A DNA stretch of 64,000 nucleotides. Origin: Arcticimaribacter sp002477625 (GTDB taxonomy: Bacteria > Bacteroidota > Bacteroidia > Flavobacteriales > Flavobacteriaceae). The stretch spans positions 1,550,001-1,614,000 of the forward strand of contig OX044358.1 in NCBI GenBank assembly GCA_943846665.1, written 5' to 3'. Position numbers and translations under genes: made by a program. Positions 42,168 to 50,986 of the stretch are shown piece by piece. The notes below the pieces were generated by a model, which saw nothing but the letters and a program-made list of their open reading frames with translations, was not told where the DNA came from and ran no database searches. How positions within the stretch are numbered: the first letter of the stretch is position 1; every line of letters starts with the position of its first letter.

Positions 42168-43376
42168 ATGATTTTAGAAATGAAAGTTCCTTCACCAGGA
42201 GAATCAATTACCGAAGTTGAAATTGCTCAATGGCTTGTTGCCGAAGGAGATTATGTCGAAAAAGACCAACCCATTGCCGAAGTAGATTCTGACAAAGCAA
42301 CCTTAGAACTTCCTGCCGAAGAAAGTGGAACAATTACGTTCAAAGCAGAAGAAGGCGACGCAGTTGCTGTTGGCCAAGTCGTTTGCCTAATTGATACAGA
42401 AGGTAAACCAAGTGGTGATGCTCTCCCTGCGGAAGCTCCTGCTAAGAAAGAAGCACCAGCTGTTGTCGAAAAAGAGGTTGCAGCACAAGCGACTTACGCT
42501 TCGGGTTCTGCTTCCCCAGCGGCAAAGAAAATATTAAATGAAAAAGGAATCGATGCCAATGCCGTTTCTGGCACTGGGAGAGATGGTCGAATCACCAAAC
42601 AAGATGCTGTTGATGCAGTGCCTTCAATGGGAACTCCTCCAACTCACGGTTCCCGTGACGATAGCCGCAAAAAACTATCGATGCTGAGACGTAAAGTCGC
42701 ACAACGCCTCGTAAGTGCCAAAAATGAAACGGCTATGTTGACTACGTTCAACGAAGTTAATATGTCCCCCATTTTTGCCCTGCGAAATGAATTTAAAGAA
42801 ACGTTTAAAGCCAAGCACAATGTTGGATTAGGCTTTATGAGCTTTTTCACCCGAGCCGTAGTTCGTGCTTTGGAATTATATCCTGATGTCAATTCGATGA
42901 TCGACGGCGATTATCAAATTGAATACGATTACTGCGATATCAGTGTAGCAGTTTCAGGGCCAAAAGGGCTTATGGTTCCTGTTGTTAGAAGCGCAGAAAC
43001 CTTGTCTTTTAGAGGTGTTGAAACAGAAATTAAAAGATTGGCTATTCGTGCCCGCGATGGTAAAATCACAGTGGACGAAATGACCGGTGGAACTTTTACC
43101 ATCTCCAACGGAGGTGTATTCGGTTCTATGCTGTCAACACCCATTATCAATCCACCACAATCGGGTATTTTAGGGATGCACAATATTATTGAACGTCCAA
43201 TCGCTGTAAACGGAAAAGTTGAAATTCATCCGATGATGTATTTGGCTTTGTCTTACGATCACCGTATTATTGATGGGAAGGAGTCCGTCGGCTTTCTTGT
43301 AGCTATTAAAGAAGCATTGGAAGATCCAATTGCATTATTGATGGACAACGACCCTAAGAAAGCTCTAGAGCTTTAG
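42168..43376 (+). CDS. sucB: Dihydrolipoamide succinyltransferase, E2 of 2-oxoglutarate dehydrogenase
   Basis: Core of the 2-oxoglutarate dehydrogenase complex. One lipoyl domain (1-75, lipoylated K43 in VDSDKATLELPA), a linker rich in A, E and P, a peripheral subunit-binding domain (SPAAKKILNEKGIDANAVSG, about 115-135), and the acyltransferase domain with H365 in SYDHRIIDGKE. 402 residues. Ends with a 12-bp convergent overlap with the aspartic-protease-like gene. Confidence 0.97.
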   Translation: MILEMKVPSPGESITEVEIAQWLVAEGDYVEKDQPIAEVDSDKATLELPAEESGTITFKAEEGDAVAVGQVVCLIDTEGKPSGDALPAEAPAKKEAPAVVEKEVAAQATYASGSASPAAKKILNEKGIDANAVSGTGRDGRITKQDAVDAVPSMGTPPTHGSRDDSRKKLSMLRRKVAQRLVSAKNETAMLTTFNEVNMSPIFALRNEFKETFKAKHNVGLGFMSFFTRAVVRALELYPDVNSMIDGDYQIEYDYCDISVAVSGPKGLMVPVVRSAETLSFRGVETEIKRLAIRARDGKITVDEMTGGTFTISNGGVFGSMLSTPIINPPQSGILGMHNIIERPIAVNGKVEIHPMMYLALSYDHRIIDGKESVGFLVAIKEALEDPIALLMDNDPKKALEL

Positions 43377-43829
43377 AAAGAGTTTCTTGCTTTTATAATC
43401 GATTAAGGCGTTAGTTTTTTTAAGAAAATCAGCGCCTATAATCCCATCGATTACTTCACTCCCTTGTTCGGACAGTGAGTTGTTGATTGAATCCATATCC
43501 AGTAAAAAGAATGTTAACTTAGTTAAGAAGACAGTACCATAGCTGATGTTGCTTTTTGTTGTCGGTTTAGCTTCTAATTTTTCACTCCCCGCCCCACTCA
43601 ATTCTAAGGTCTTGTCTTTCCCAATAAGTTCAAAATAAACTTCCTTATCGGCTCTTATGCAGCTATTAGAAGCACCCGTATCAATTAAAAACAAGCCTTC
43701 AACAGCGTTTACCTCCAACTGAGCCACTAAATGTTGACTTTTTGTTTTCTTTAAACGAATTGAAGTGTATCCTTTGGGTTCTAAAATATTTTTCAGCACT
43801 CTTTTTTTTTCAAAGATACAGAATAGCAT
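43365..43829 (-). CDS. Retropepsin-like (clan AA) aspartic protease domain protein
   Basis: 154-residue protein with a single retropepsin-like domain. Active-site motif D50-T51-G52 in FLIDTGASNSC (about 48-57), followed at the C-terminal half by DGIIGADFL, the usual partner motif in this fold. One domain per chain means dimerisation would be needed for activity. No signal peptide is clear; the first ten codons are doubtful and a GTG at 43799 may be the true start. Substrate unknown. Convergent 12-bp overlap with sucB. Confidence 0.8.
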   Translation of the reverse strand: MLFCIFEKKRVLKNILEPKGYTSIRLKKTKSQHLVAQLEVNAVEGLFLIDTGASNSCIRADKEVYFELIGKDKTLELSGAGSEKLEAKPTTKSNISYGTVFLTKLTFFLLDMDSINNSLSEQGSEVIDGIIGADFLKKTNALIDYKSKKLFLKL

Positions 43830-43888
43830 TCCAATATTTTTGATCTGTGTTTTCTGCCCTTCTATAACGAAATGTCTATTTTAGCCGC

Positions 43889-44659
43889 ATGCAATTAATA
43901 GATACCCACACCCACCTATACGCAGAAGCTTTTGACGAAGATCGTGATCTAATGATTCAAAGAGCTCTTGCCACTGGGATTACTGATTTTTTTATTCCAG
44001 CTATTGATTCGACCTATACCGATCGGATGCTGTCTCTCGAAAAACAATATCCAAATCAAATGCATTTGATGACGGGTGTACATCCGACCCATATAAAAGA
44101 GAACTACAAAGAAGAACTAGATCATGTTTCTTCATTGTTGGAACAGCGAACTTTTTGTGCGATTGGCGAAATAGGAATCGATTTATATTGGGATAAGACC
44201 TTTATTAAGGAACAACAAGAGGCTTTTGATTTACAAATTCAGTGGGCAAAAAAGTATAAACTTCCTTTTGTAATTCATTGTCGTGATGCTTTTGATGCGG
44301 TTTTTGAGGTCCTTGATGGACATAATCCAGACGATTTAAGTGGAATTTTTCACTGCTTTACGGGCACATTAGAACAGGCAAAACGTGTTTTGACATATAA
44401 TTTGAAGTTAGGAATCGGAGGAGTGGTCACTTTTAAGAACGGAAAACTGGATCAATTTTTAAATCAGATTCCTCTGAGTGAAATTGTGCTCGAAACCGAC
44501 GCACCTTATTTAGCCCCTACTCCTTATCGAGGAAAAAGGAACGAAAGTTCTTATATACAAGAGGTTGCAGCTAGAGTAGCTGCAGTATATGGACTGCCCA
44601 TCGCTACAATTGCAGAAGAAACTTCGAAGAATGCATTGGGAATATTCAAAATAAAATGA
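43889..44659 (+). CDS. TatD-family metal-dependent hydrolase
   Basis: TIM-barrel hydrolase with DNase/exonuclease activity in characterised homologues. Metal motifs DTHTHLY (4-10), GEIGIDLYWD, FVIHCRDA, GIFHCFTGT and LETDAPYLAP are all present. 256 residues. Followed by tRNA-Ser on the same strand. Whether it acts on DNA, RNA or D-aminoacyl bonds cannot be told. Confidence 0.93.
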   Translation: MQLIDTHTHLYAEAFDEDRDLMIQRALATGITDFFIPAIDSTYTDRMLSLEKQYPNQMHLMTGVHPTHIKENYKEELDHVSSLLEQRTFCAIGEIGIDLYWDKTFIKEQQEAFDLQIQWAKKYKLPFVIHCRDAFDAVFEVLDGHNPDDLSGIFHCFTGTLEQAKRVLTYNLKLGIGGVVTFKNGKLDQFLNQIPLSEIVLETDAPYLAPTPYRGKRNESSYIQEVAARVAAVYGLPIATIAEETSKNALGIFKIK

Positions 44660-44727
44660 TTTAGTGGGGTTTAAATTTTTAAGAGAAGTATTTTTTTTGT
44701 TATTTCGAAAACCTAAATTTAATTTTT

Positions 44728-44815
44728 AGAGAGGTGGCCGAGTGGTCGAAGGCGCACGCTTGGAAAGCGTGTATACGCCAAAAGCGTATCGAGGGTTCGA
44801 ATCCCTTCCTCTCTG
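44728..44815 (+). tRNA. tRNA-Ser (GGA)
   Basis: An 88-nt class II tRNA. Acceptor AGAGAGG/CCTCTCT, anticodon arm CACGCTTGGAAAGCGTG (anticodon GGA), long variable arm (TATACGCCAAAAGCGTAT), T-arm AGGGTTCGAATCCCT and discriminator G. CCA is not encoded. Confidence 0.97.
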
Positions 44816-44887
44816 CAAAAAAATTAGGTTAAACAGTATTTTTTTTTATCTTTAAACCTTTATTTAACAAGAACAAAAATTTATCAA

Positions 44888-45661
44888 ATGAGAAAATTAT
44901 TCGTTGCCCTTGTAGCCAGCATTTTAATGACCGGTTTTTCCGCAAATGCAAATACAATCAATCTTATCACTGCTGATAATTTAGCAGTATCGACAATCGT
45001 TCAAGAAGATGATGAAGCCTCAGGTGAATCTGCTTCTTTTACTCAAGAACTTAAAACACGTTTTATTGAAGGAGGACCAGGTTTTATGGGAATCGTTTTA
45101 ATTTGTTTGATCTTAGGTCTTGCAATTGCTATCGAAAGAATTATTTTCTTAAACCTAGCAACTACGAACACAAAAAAATTAACTGATGGTGTTGAAGAAG
45201 CTCTCGCTAACGGCGGAGTCGATGCGGCAAAAGATCTTTGTAGAGATACTAAAGGTCCTGTAGCTTCAATCTTTTACCAAGGTCTTGATCGTGTTGATGA
45301 AGGTGTAGAGAGTGCAGAAAAAGCTGTTGTAGCTTATGGAGGCGTTCAAATGGGTCAATTAGAGAAAAACGTTTCTTGGATTTCTTTATTCATCGCTCTT
45401 GCTCCAATGCTTGGGTTCATGGGAACTGTAATCGGGATGATTCAGGCCTTTGATAAAATTGAAGCGGCAGGAGATATGCAGCCTTCACTTGTAGCTGGAG
45501 GTATTAAAGTTGCACTTTTAACAACGGTATTTGGTCTTGTTGTTGCAATTATCCTTCAAATTTTTTATAACTATATCGTTGCTAAAATTGATAGTATCGT
45601 AAACGACATGGAAGACGCGTCAATCACCTTGGTTGATATCCTTGTTGCGCATAAAAAATAG
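44888..45661 (+). CDS. exbB: MotA/TolQ/ExbB proton channel family protein
   Basis: Inner-membrane proton channel subunit that energises TonB together with ExbD. An N-terminal signal-like helix (MRKLFVALVASILMTGFSAN) and a short periplasmic stretch precede the first ExbB helix (about 62-82, FMGIVLICLILGLAIAIERI). A cytoplasmic loop and two further helices follow (about 160-180, LFIALAPMLGFMGTVIGMI, and 200-228). 257 residues. Heads an operon with a small membrane protein and two ExbD genes. The symbol follows the family; a TolQ-like or gliding-related role is not excluded. Confidence 0.88.
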   Translation: MRKLFVALVASILMTGFSANANTINLITADNLAVSTIVQEDDEASGESASFTQELKTRFIEGGPGFMGIVLICLILGLAIAIERIIFLNLATTNTKKLTDGVEEALANGGVDAAKDLCRDTKGPVASIFYQGLDRVDEGVESAEKAVVAYGGVQMGQLEKNVSWISLFIALAPMLGFMGTVIGMIQAFDKIEAAGDMQPSLVAGGIKVALLTTVFGLVVAIILQIFYNYIVAKIDSIVNDMEDASITLVDILVAHKK

Positions 45662-45686
45662 TATACACCCTTTAAAATTTGTAATT

Positions 45687-46133
45687 ATGAATTTTCATAA
45701 AATAGTAAAAATTGTTACAGGTATTCTAGGTGTGTTGGGAATTGTATTCCTTTTCATGGTTATTGGATCTGGTGACGAAGAAGTAAAGGCCGCTGCAGCT
45801 ATGGGAGACTATAGTACGGTTAGTCCTTTAATTTCACTCGCGCAAGTTATCTTGGGAATTGCTGTAATAGCTACTTTAATATTCTCTCTTCTGGGTCTTT
45901 TTTCAGACAAAGAAAAGTTGAAAAAAGCTGTGTTTTCTATTGTGGGTCTTTTAGTAGTTTTAGGAGTTGCTTATGGTACTTCTGAAGGTGTTGAAACTCC
46001 AATGAAAGACGGAGAAGTTTTATCAGCTACGGGGTCTCGTTTAGTAGGTACAGGAATCAGAATGTTTTATTTCCTTGCAGTTATTGCAATTGGATCTATG
46101 CTTTTCGCTAGTGTAAAGAAATTAATCAAATAA
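45687..46133 (+). CDS. Small membrane protein in the ExbB/ExbD operon
   Basis: 148-residue protein without a family I can name. Hydrophobic helices near 6-27, 50-70, 80-98 and 122-143, with an acidic loop (GSGDEEVKAAAAMGDY) after the first and a loop bearing TSEGVETPMKDGEVLSATGSR before the last. The ATG at 45687 is preferred over the longer frame at 45633, which runs inside exbB. Placed 25 bp after exbB and 10 bp before the first exbD, so it likely belongs to the same energising complex. This position is common in flavobacterial exb operons, by recollection. Confidence 0.78.
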   Translation: MNFHKIVKIVTGILGVLGIVFLFMVIGSGDEEVKAAAAMGDYSTVSPLISLAQVILGIAVIATLIFSLLGLFSDKEKLKKAVFSIVGLLVVLGVAYGTSEGVETPMKDGEVLSATGSRLVGTGIRMFYFLAVIAIGSMLFASVKKLIK

Positions 46134-46143
46134 ACTAAGAATT

Positions 46144-46764
46144 ATGGCAAAAAGAGCAGCACCGGAGGTAAATGCCGGATCGATGGCGGATATTGCATTC
46201 TTACTTTTGATTTTCTTTCTCGTTACGACGACCATTGAAACCGATTCAGGAATCAACAGAAAGCTCCCTCCAACTGATGAAGTGGTAGATCCACCCATCA
46301 TTAAAGAGCGAAATATCTTCACTGTGGTTGTAAATAAAAACAACCAATTTCTAGTAGAAGAAGAGCCTATGGATATCGCTAACATACGTCAAGCGGCAAT
46401 TGAATTTCTAGATAATGGTGGTGGTACTGGTGATGAGGCTTGTGACTATTGTCAAGGAGCCAAAGATTCAAGTTCATCCGATAATCCAGAAAAGGCAATT
46501 ATTTCTTTGAAAAACAACCGAGAAACTTCTTATAAAGTATATATCGCTGTACAAAACGAATTGGTTGCAGCCTATAACGATTTGAGAGATCGCGAATTTG
46601 TGAGACTCAATCCACTTTTAGGATTAACTTTTGTAGAAGCGAACAAGCGTTATGCTGATCCTCGTTTTGAAAATGAAAGAAAAAAGTTAAAGCCAAAACT
46701 AGATGAAGTTAAGGCAATGTATCCTCAGAAGTTGTCTGAAGCAGAACCGAGTAAGAATAATTAA
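46144..46764 (+). CDS. exbD: ExbD/TolR-family biopolymer transport protein, with periplasmic CxxC insert
   Basis: Single-pass inner-membrane protein (helix about 17-32, SMADIAFLLLIFFLVTTT, with the proton-relay D16) and a periplasmic domain. 206 residues is longer than the about 140 of E. coli ExbD. The extra part includes C100 and C103 (EACDYCQGAKDSSSS), which could form a disulfide or bind metal, and a lysine-rich C-terminal helix. Works with the ExbB-like protein; the second ExbD follows 11 bp later. Confidence 0.9.
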   Translation: MAKRAAPEVNAGSMADIAFLLLIFFLVTTTIETDSGINRKLPPTDEVVDPPIIKERNIFTVVVNKNNQFLVEEEPMDIANIRQAAIEFLDNGGGTGDEACDYCQGAKDSSSSDNPEKAIISLKNNRETSYKVYIAVQNELVAAYNDLRDREFVRLNPLLGLTFVEANKRYADPRFENERKKLKPKLDEVKAMYPQKLSEAEPSKNN

Positions 46765-46775
46765 AACACAGAAAC

Positions 46776-47261
46776 ATGGCTAAATTTAAAAAGAAACAAG
46801 ACGGAGGAACTCCTGCTATTTCAACAGCATCTTTACCCGATATTGTTTTTATGTTGTTGTTTTTCTTCATGGTTGCAACCGTAATGCGTGATAGTACTTT
46901 AATGGTACAAAACACCTTACCAGCAGCAGACCAAGTTCAAAAATTAGATAAGAAAGATCGTGTTATGTATATCTATGCTGGGAAACCATCAAGCCGATAT
47001 GCAGATAAATACGGGAGTCAAGCTCGAATTCAATTGAACGATAAGTTCGCAACAGTTGAAGATGTTGGAGCTTTTGTATTGGCCGAACGCGCATCGAAGC
47101 GTCAAGAACTACAAAACGTTCTTACTACTGCTTTGAAAGTTGACGGAGACACCAATATGGGATTGATATCCGATATCAAACAAGAATTGAGACAGGTTAA
47201 TGCTTTGAAAATTAATTACACTACTCGTTTAGGTGATTATACTCAGAACACTAAAAACTAG
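46776..47261 (+). CDS. exbD: ExbD/TolR-family biopolymer transport protein, second copy
   Basis: 161 residues. Short basic cytoplasmic N-terminus, helix at about 21-38 (PDIVFMLLFFFMVATV, D22), then periplasmic domain with VMYIYAGKPSSRY and KINYTTRLGD. No cysteines, unlike the first copy. Last gene of the operon; the strong terminator at 47283 follows. Confidence 0.9.
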   Translation: MAKFKKKQDGGTPAISTASLPDIVFMLLFFFMVATVMRDSTLMVQNTLPAADQVQKLDKKDRVMYIYAGKPSSRYADKYGSQARIQLNDKFATVEDVGAFVLAERASKRQELQNVLTTALKVDGDTNMGLISDIKQELRQVNALKINYTTRLGDYTQNTKN

Positions 47262-47282
47262 CCTACCTTAATAAGCTACATT

Positions 47283-47315
47283 AAAGGGTGTTTCATTGAA
47301 ACACCCTTTTTTTTT
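47283..47315 (+). terminator. Rho-independent terminator of the exbB-exbD operon
   Basis: Perfect 12-bp stem AAAGGGTGTTTC / GAAACACCCTTT with a 3-nt loop, followed by more T (to 47315). It lies 21 bp after the second exbD stop and 27 bp before the PorT-like gene. Confidence 0.9.
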
Positions 47316-47341
47316 GCGATAACTTCTGCTACCTTTACCAA

Positions 47342-48019
47342 ATGAAGTATTGTATTGCAGTATTCTTTTTTTTAGCCAGTTTTTCGATTATAGCTCAAGA
47401 TAGCTTGCCAACAAAGCGCACTACATATAAAGAAGACCAATGGTATGCTAGCCTATCGTTTTTATTTGCAAACGAGTCGATCGAAGGTTTTCGTTTCAAC
47501 GGTATATCGCATGCTTTTAATCTCGGCTTTATAAGAGATTTTCCTCTGAACCAAGATTCCAATCGGGCTTTAGGTATTGGCTTAGGATACGGAATAAGTA
47601 ATTATGGTTCTAACCTTACCTCAATCAAAGAAACCGGATCACCCGATCAATTAAATTTAATTGAAAACACCTTACTCGCTTCCAAAAATAGGTTGATAAC
47701 GCATTTTTTAGAAGTGCCCATTGAATACCGCTGGCGCACTTCTACCGCATCCACCTATTCATTTTGGAGAATTTATACCGGATATGTATTTCGATACAAT
47801 TTCTTTTCAAAAACCAAACCTTTTACGGGCAATTCAACACGTTTAACGGAGGTCAACCCATTTGCACACGCCCTAAAATTATCGGCGGGCTACAATACGT
47901 GGAATATCTACATCGAATATTCGCTGTCTCCATTTTTTAAAAAAGGAACACAAACCGATCGGGGAGTTCCTCTGGAACTCAATTCCATCAAAGTAGGTTT
48001 GATCTTTTACGTCTTATAA
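47342..48019 (+). CDS. PorT-family outer-membrane beta-barrel protein
   Basis: 225 residues: signal peptide (1-18, ending IIAQ) and an eight-stranded-type beta-barrel with alternating strands and a hydrophobic C-terminal strand (SIKVGLIFYVL). Resembles PorT/SprT, required for type IX secretion and gliding in Bacteroidota. The location beside exbD and rpoN supports this. The family is reasonably sure, the specific T9SS role inferred. Convergent with rpoN, with a 6-bp overlap. Confidence 0.78.
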   Translation: MKYCIAVFFFLASFSIIAQDSLPTKRTTYKEDQWYASLSFLFANESIEGFRFNGISHAFNLGFIRDFPLNQDSNRALGIGLGYGISNYGSNLTSIKETGSPDQLNLIENTLLASKNRLITHFLEVPIEYRWRTSTASTYSFWRIYTGYVFRYNFFSKTKPFTGNSTRLTEVNPFAHALKLSAGYNTWNIYIEYSLSPFFKKGTQTDRGVPLELNSIKVGLIFYVL

Positions 48020-49459
48020 TTCTTTGCGTAAACGTGCTACAGGAAAATCCATTTGCTCTCTGTACTTAGCAACGGTTCTCCGTGCAACTCGATACCCAGC
48101 CTTCAATAAGCCTTCAGACAAAGCCAAATCTGCTAGTGGTTTTCGTTTGTCTTCTTCTTCAATAAGTGTCCGAAGGATTTTTTTTATTTCTAAAGTTGAA
48201 ACTTCTTCCCCTTCTTCATTGGTCAGCGATTCGGAGAAAAAACTTTTTAAAAGTTTCGTTCCGTAGGGCGTTTCAATATACTTACTGTTTGCTACTCGTG
48301 ATACCGTAGAAATATCCATTTGAATAATTTCGGCAATATCTTTTAGGATCATCGGTTTCAATTGTAACTCATCCCCAGAAAGGAAATAATCTTCCTGATG
48401 TTTTACAATAGCATTAATCGTCTGGTACAAGGTTTGGTAGCGTTGGGCTACTGCATCGATAAACCACTGGGCTGCGTCGAGCTTTTGTTTGATGAACTGG
48501 ATCGCATCTTTTTGACCTTTATTCTTTGTGGGTGCCGCTTTATACCCTTGCATCATCTCTTTGTAAGAAGAAGAGATATGCAGTTCAGGAGCATTCCTTC
48601 GATTCAATACAACGTTGAGAACACCGTTCTCTATTGTTAAGATAAAATCGGGCACGATATGGGTATTCTGAAAAGTACCGGATAAGGCACCTCCAGGCTT
48701 GGGATTTAATCGTTCAATTTCCTTAAGTCCTTGTTTGAGTAACTCTTCATCTACATCAAATTTTTCTTGAAGTTTTAGGAAGTGTTTTTTTGAAAATAAG
48801 TCGAAAGCCTCGTCTATTATTTTCGAAGCCATAATTTGGGGTATGGAAAGCTGTTTTCTACTCAGTTGAATAGAGAGACACTCCTGTAAGGTTCTCGCAC
48901 CTACACCGGCTGGATCTAGTGAATGTATTTTCTCCAAGACAAGTTCCAACTGTTCTTCAGAGGCCATGATGCTCTGTGTAAAAGCCAAGTCATCTAAGAT
49001 GTCTAATAATGATCTTCTGAGGTAGCCGCTATCATCAATGCTACCGATTAAGAATTCAGCAATTCGTTCTTCTTCCTCCGTTAGGATAAGCGAACTGAGT
49101 TGACTTTTCAAGTGTTGATGAAAACCAATTCCACCTGTTATAGGTACTGTTTTTTCTTCATCATCACTGCTGTAGTTATTAGCATGGAGTTGATATGAAG
49201 GGGTTTCATCATCACTCAAATAGGCATCGATATCGATGTCTTGAGTGTCGATGGTTTCATGATCCTCATAATCATCTTGATAGTCTTCGAGGTGCTCGTT
49301 GATTTCTTCTTTCCCGTCTTCTAGAGCTGGGTTTTCTTCAATTTCATTTAGAAGGCGTTGTTCAAAATCTAAAGTAGTCAGTTGAATCATCTTCATCAAC
49401 TGTATTTGTTGAGGAGATAATTTTTGTGAAAGCTTTAATTGAAATTGTTGTTTCAGCAT
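48014..49459 (-). CDS. rpoN: RNA polymerase sigma-54 factor
   Basis: Alternative sigma factor needing AAA+ activators. Region I is glutamine-rich (LKQQFQLKLSQKLSPQQIQLMKMIQLTTL), region II acidic (residues about 45-85), then the core-binding and HTH domains and the RpoN box ARRTVAKYRE at 459-468. 481 residues. No sigma-54 activator gene was seen in the window. Confidence 0.96.
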   Translation of the reverse strand: MLKQQFQLKLSQKLSPQQIQLMKMIQLTTLDFEQRLLNEIEENPALEDGKEEINEHLEDYQDDYEDHETIDTQDIDIDAYLSDDETPSYQLHANNYSSDDEEKTVPITGGIGFHQHLKSQLSSLILTEEEERIAEFLIGSIDDSGYLRRSLLDILDDLAFTQSIMASEEQLELVLEKIHSLDPAGVGARTLQECLSIQLSRKQLSIPQIMASKIIDEAFDLFSKKHFLKLQEKFDVDEELLKQGLKEIERLNPKPGGALSGTFQNTHIVPDFILTIENGVLNVVLNRRNAPELHISSSYKEMMQGYKAAPTKNKGQKDAIQFIKQKLDAAQWFIDAVAQRYQTLYQTINAIVKHQEDYFLSGDELQLKPMILKDIAEIIQMDISTVSRVANSKYIETPYGTKLLKSFFSESLTNEEGEEVSTLEIKKILRTLIEEEDKRKPLADLALSEGLLKAGYRVARRTVAKYREQMDFPVARLRKEL

Positions 49460-49502
49460 AATAAGTTGGGACTTTCCCTAAAAGTATGAAAAAGTAAAGA
49501 CT

Positions 49503-50927
49503 TTAGAAAGCAGCATTCTGTGGTGTTCTTGGAAAAGGAATTACATCTCGAATATTACTCATTCCGGTAGCAAACAAAACCAAGCGTTCAAATCCAAGAC
49601 CAAAGCCACTGTGGGGAGCACTTCCAAAAAGTCTCAGTTCTAGGTACCACCACAACTCTTCTTCGTCAATTCCCATCGCTTTGATTCGGTCTTGAAGCAC
49701 ATCCAAGCGTTCTTCACGCTGAGAACCACCTACAATTTCTCCTATTCCAGGAAAGAGAATGTCCATCGCTCGAACTGTTTTTTGATCTTCATTCATCCGC
49801 ATATAAAACGCTTTGATTGTCGCGGGGTAGTCGTACAGTATAACGGGGCAGTTGAAATGCTTTTCAACTAAAAAACGTTCATGCTCACTTTGTAAATCAG
49901 CACCCCATTCGTCAATATGGTATTTAAATTTCTTCTTTTTGTTGGGTTTGCTGTTCCGTAAAATGTCAATCGCTTCGGTATAGCTTACCCGCTTAAATTC
50001 ATTTTCAACTACAAACCTTATTTTTTCTAATAAGCCCATAGCAGAGCGTTCTGCTTGAGGTTTTGATTTGTCTTCTTGGGTAAGGCGATCATCTAAAAAA
50101 GTGAGATCTTCTTCACATTCTTTGAGTACATAAGCCAACACATTTTTGATGAATTTCTCTGCTAAATCCATATTATCATCCAAATCAAAAAATGCCATCT
50201 CAGGTTCGATCATCCAAAATTCGGCTAAATGACGGGTAGTATTCGAGTTTTCAGCTCTAAAAGTTGGACCAAACGTATATACTTCGCCCAAGCCCATTGC
50301 GTAGGTTTCGGCTTCTAATTGCCCCGATACGGTAAGGTGTGTTTCTTTACCAAAAAAATCTTGATTGAAATCAACAGAACCATCTTCCTTGAGGGGTGGA
50401 TTTTTAGGATCTAAAGCGCTCACCCGAAACATTTCTCCAGCTCCTTCCGCATCACTCCCAGTTACGATAGGGGTATGGACATATTGAAATCCTTCTTGTC
50501 TAAAAAATTGATGCACCCCAAAGGCAAGTGCAGACCGAACTCGCATTACAGCACTAAATGTTGCTGTTCTAACACGGAGATGTGCCTTTTCTCTAAGGAA
50601 CTCCAAGCTGTGTTTTTTGGGCTGAATGGGGTAGCTTTCTGGATCGGCTTCTCCATAAATAAAAACATCGGTTGCTTGAATTTCTGCAGACTGACCTTTT
50701 CCTTGACTCTCCACAAAGTTTCCAGTAATTTTTACTGCAGCACCCGTATTTATTTTTTTCAGAACATCTTCGTCCATGGATTCAAAATCCACAACACACT
50801 GTAGATTCCCTAAAGTTGACCCGTCATTTAATGCTATAAATCGATTGGCTCTAAAAGTTCGCACCCAACCCCTAACACTAACTTCTTGGCCAGTAGCCGG
50901 TAATTTCAATAAGGACTTAATCTTCAT
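49503..50927 (-). CDS. asnS: Asparaginyl-tRNA synthetase
   Basis: Class IIb synthetase. N-terminal OB-fold (VSVRGWVRTFR, about 15-25), class II motif 2 around FRAEN/TRHLAEFWMIEPEM, and motif 3 GFGLGFERLVLFATG near the C-terminus. 474 residues from the ATG at 50927; the eight upstream codons are non-conserved. Has its own -7 element (50949-50956). Confidence 0.97.
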   Translation of the reverse strand: MKIKSLLKLPATGQEVSVRGWVRTFRANRFIALNDGSTLGNLQCVVDFESMDEDVLKKINTGAAVKITGNFVESQGKGQSAEIQATDVFIYGEADPESYPIQPKKHSLEFLREKAHLRVRTATFSAVMRVRSALAFGVHQFFRQEGFQYVHTPIVTGSDAEGAGEMFRVSALDPKNPPLKEDGSVDFNQDFFGKETHLTVSGQLEAETYAMGLGEVYTFGPTFRAENSNTTRHLAEFWMIEPEMAFFDLDDNMDLAEKFIKNVLAYVLKECEEDLTFLDDRLTQEDKSKPQAERSAMGLLEKIRFVVENEFKRVSYTEAIDILRNSKPNKKKKFKYHIDEWGADLQSEHERFLVEKHFNCPVILYDYPATIKAFYMRMNEDQKTVRAMDILFPGIGEIVGGSQREERLDVLQDRIKAMGIDEEELWWYLELRLFGSAPHSGFGLGFERLVLFATGMSNIRDVIPFPRTPQNAAF

Positions 50928-50948
50928 AATGGTCTTGTTCTTTCGCTG

Positions 50949-50956
50949 CAAAGATA
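50949..50956 (-). promoter_or_regulatory. -7 promoter element of asnS (TATCTTTG)
   Basis: Exact TAnnTTTG match on the minus strand, 21 bp before the asnS ATG. No convincing -33 TTG. Confidence 0.45.
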
Positions 50957-50986
50957 GCAGATTATCTAAATTTTAGTTTATTCTTC

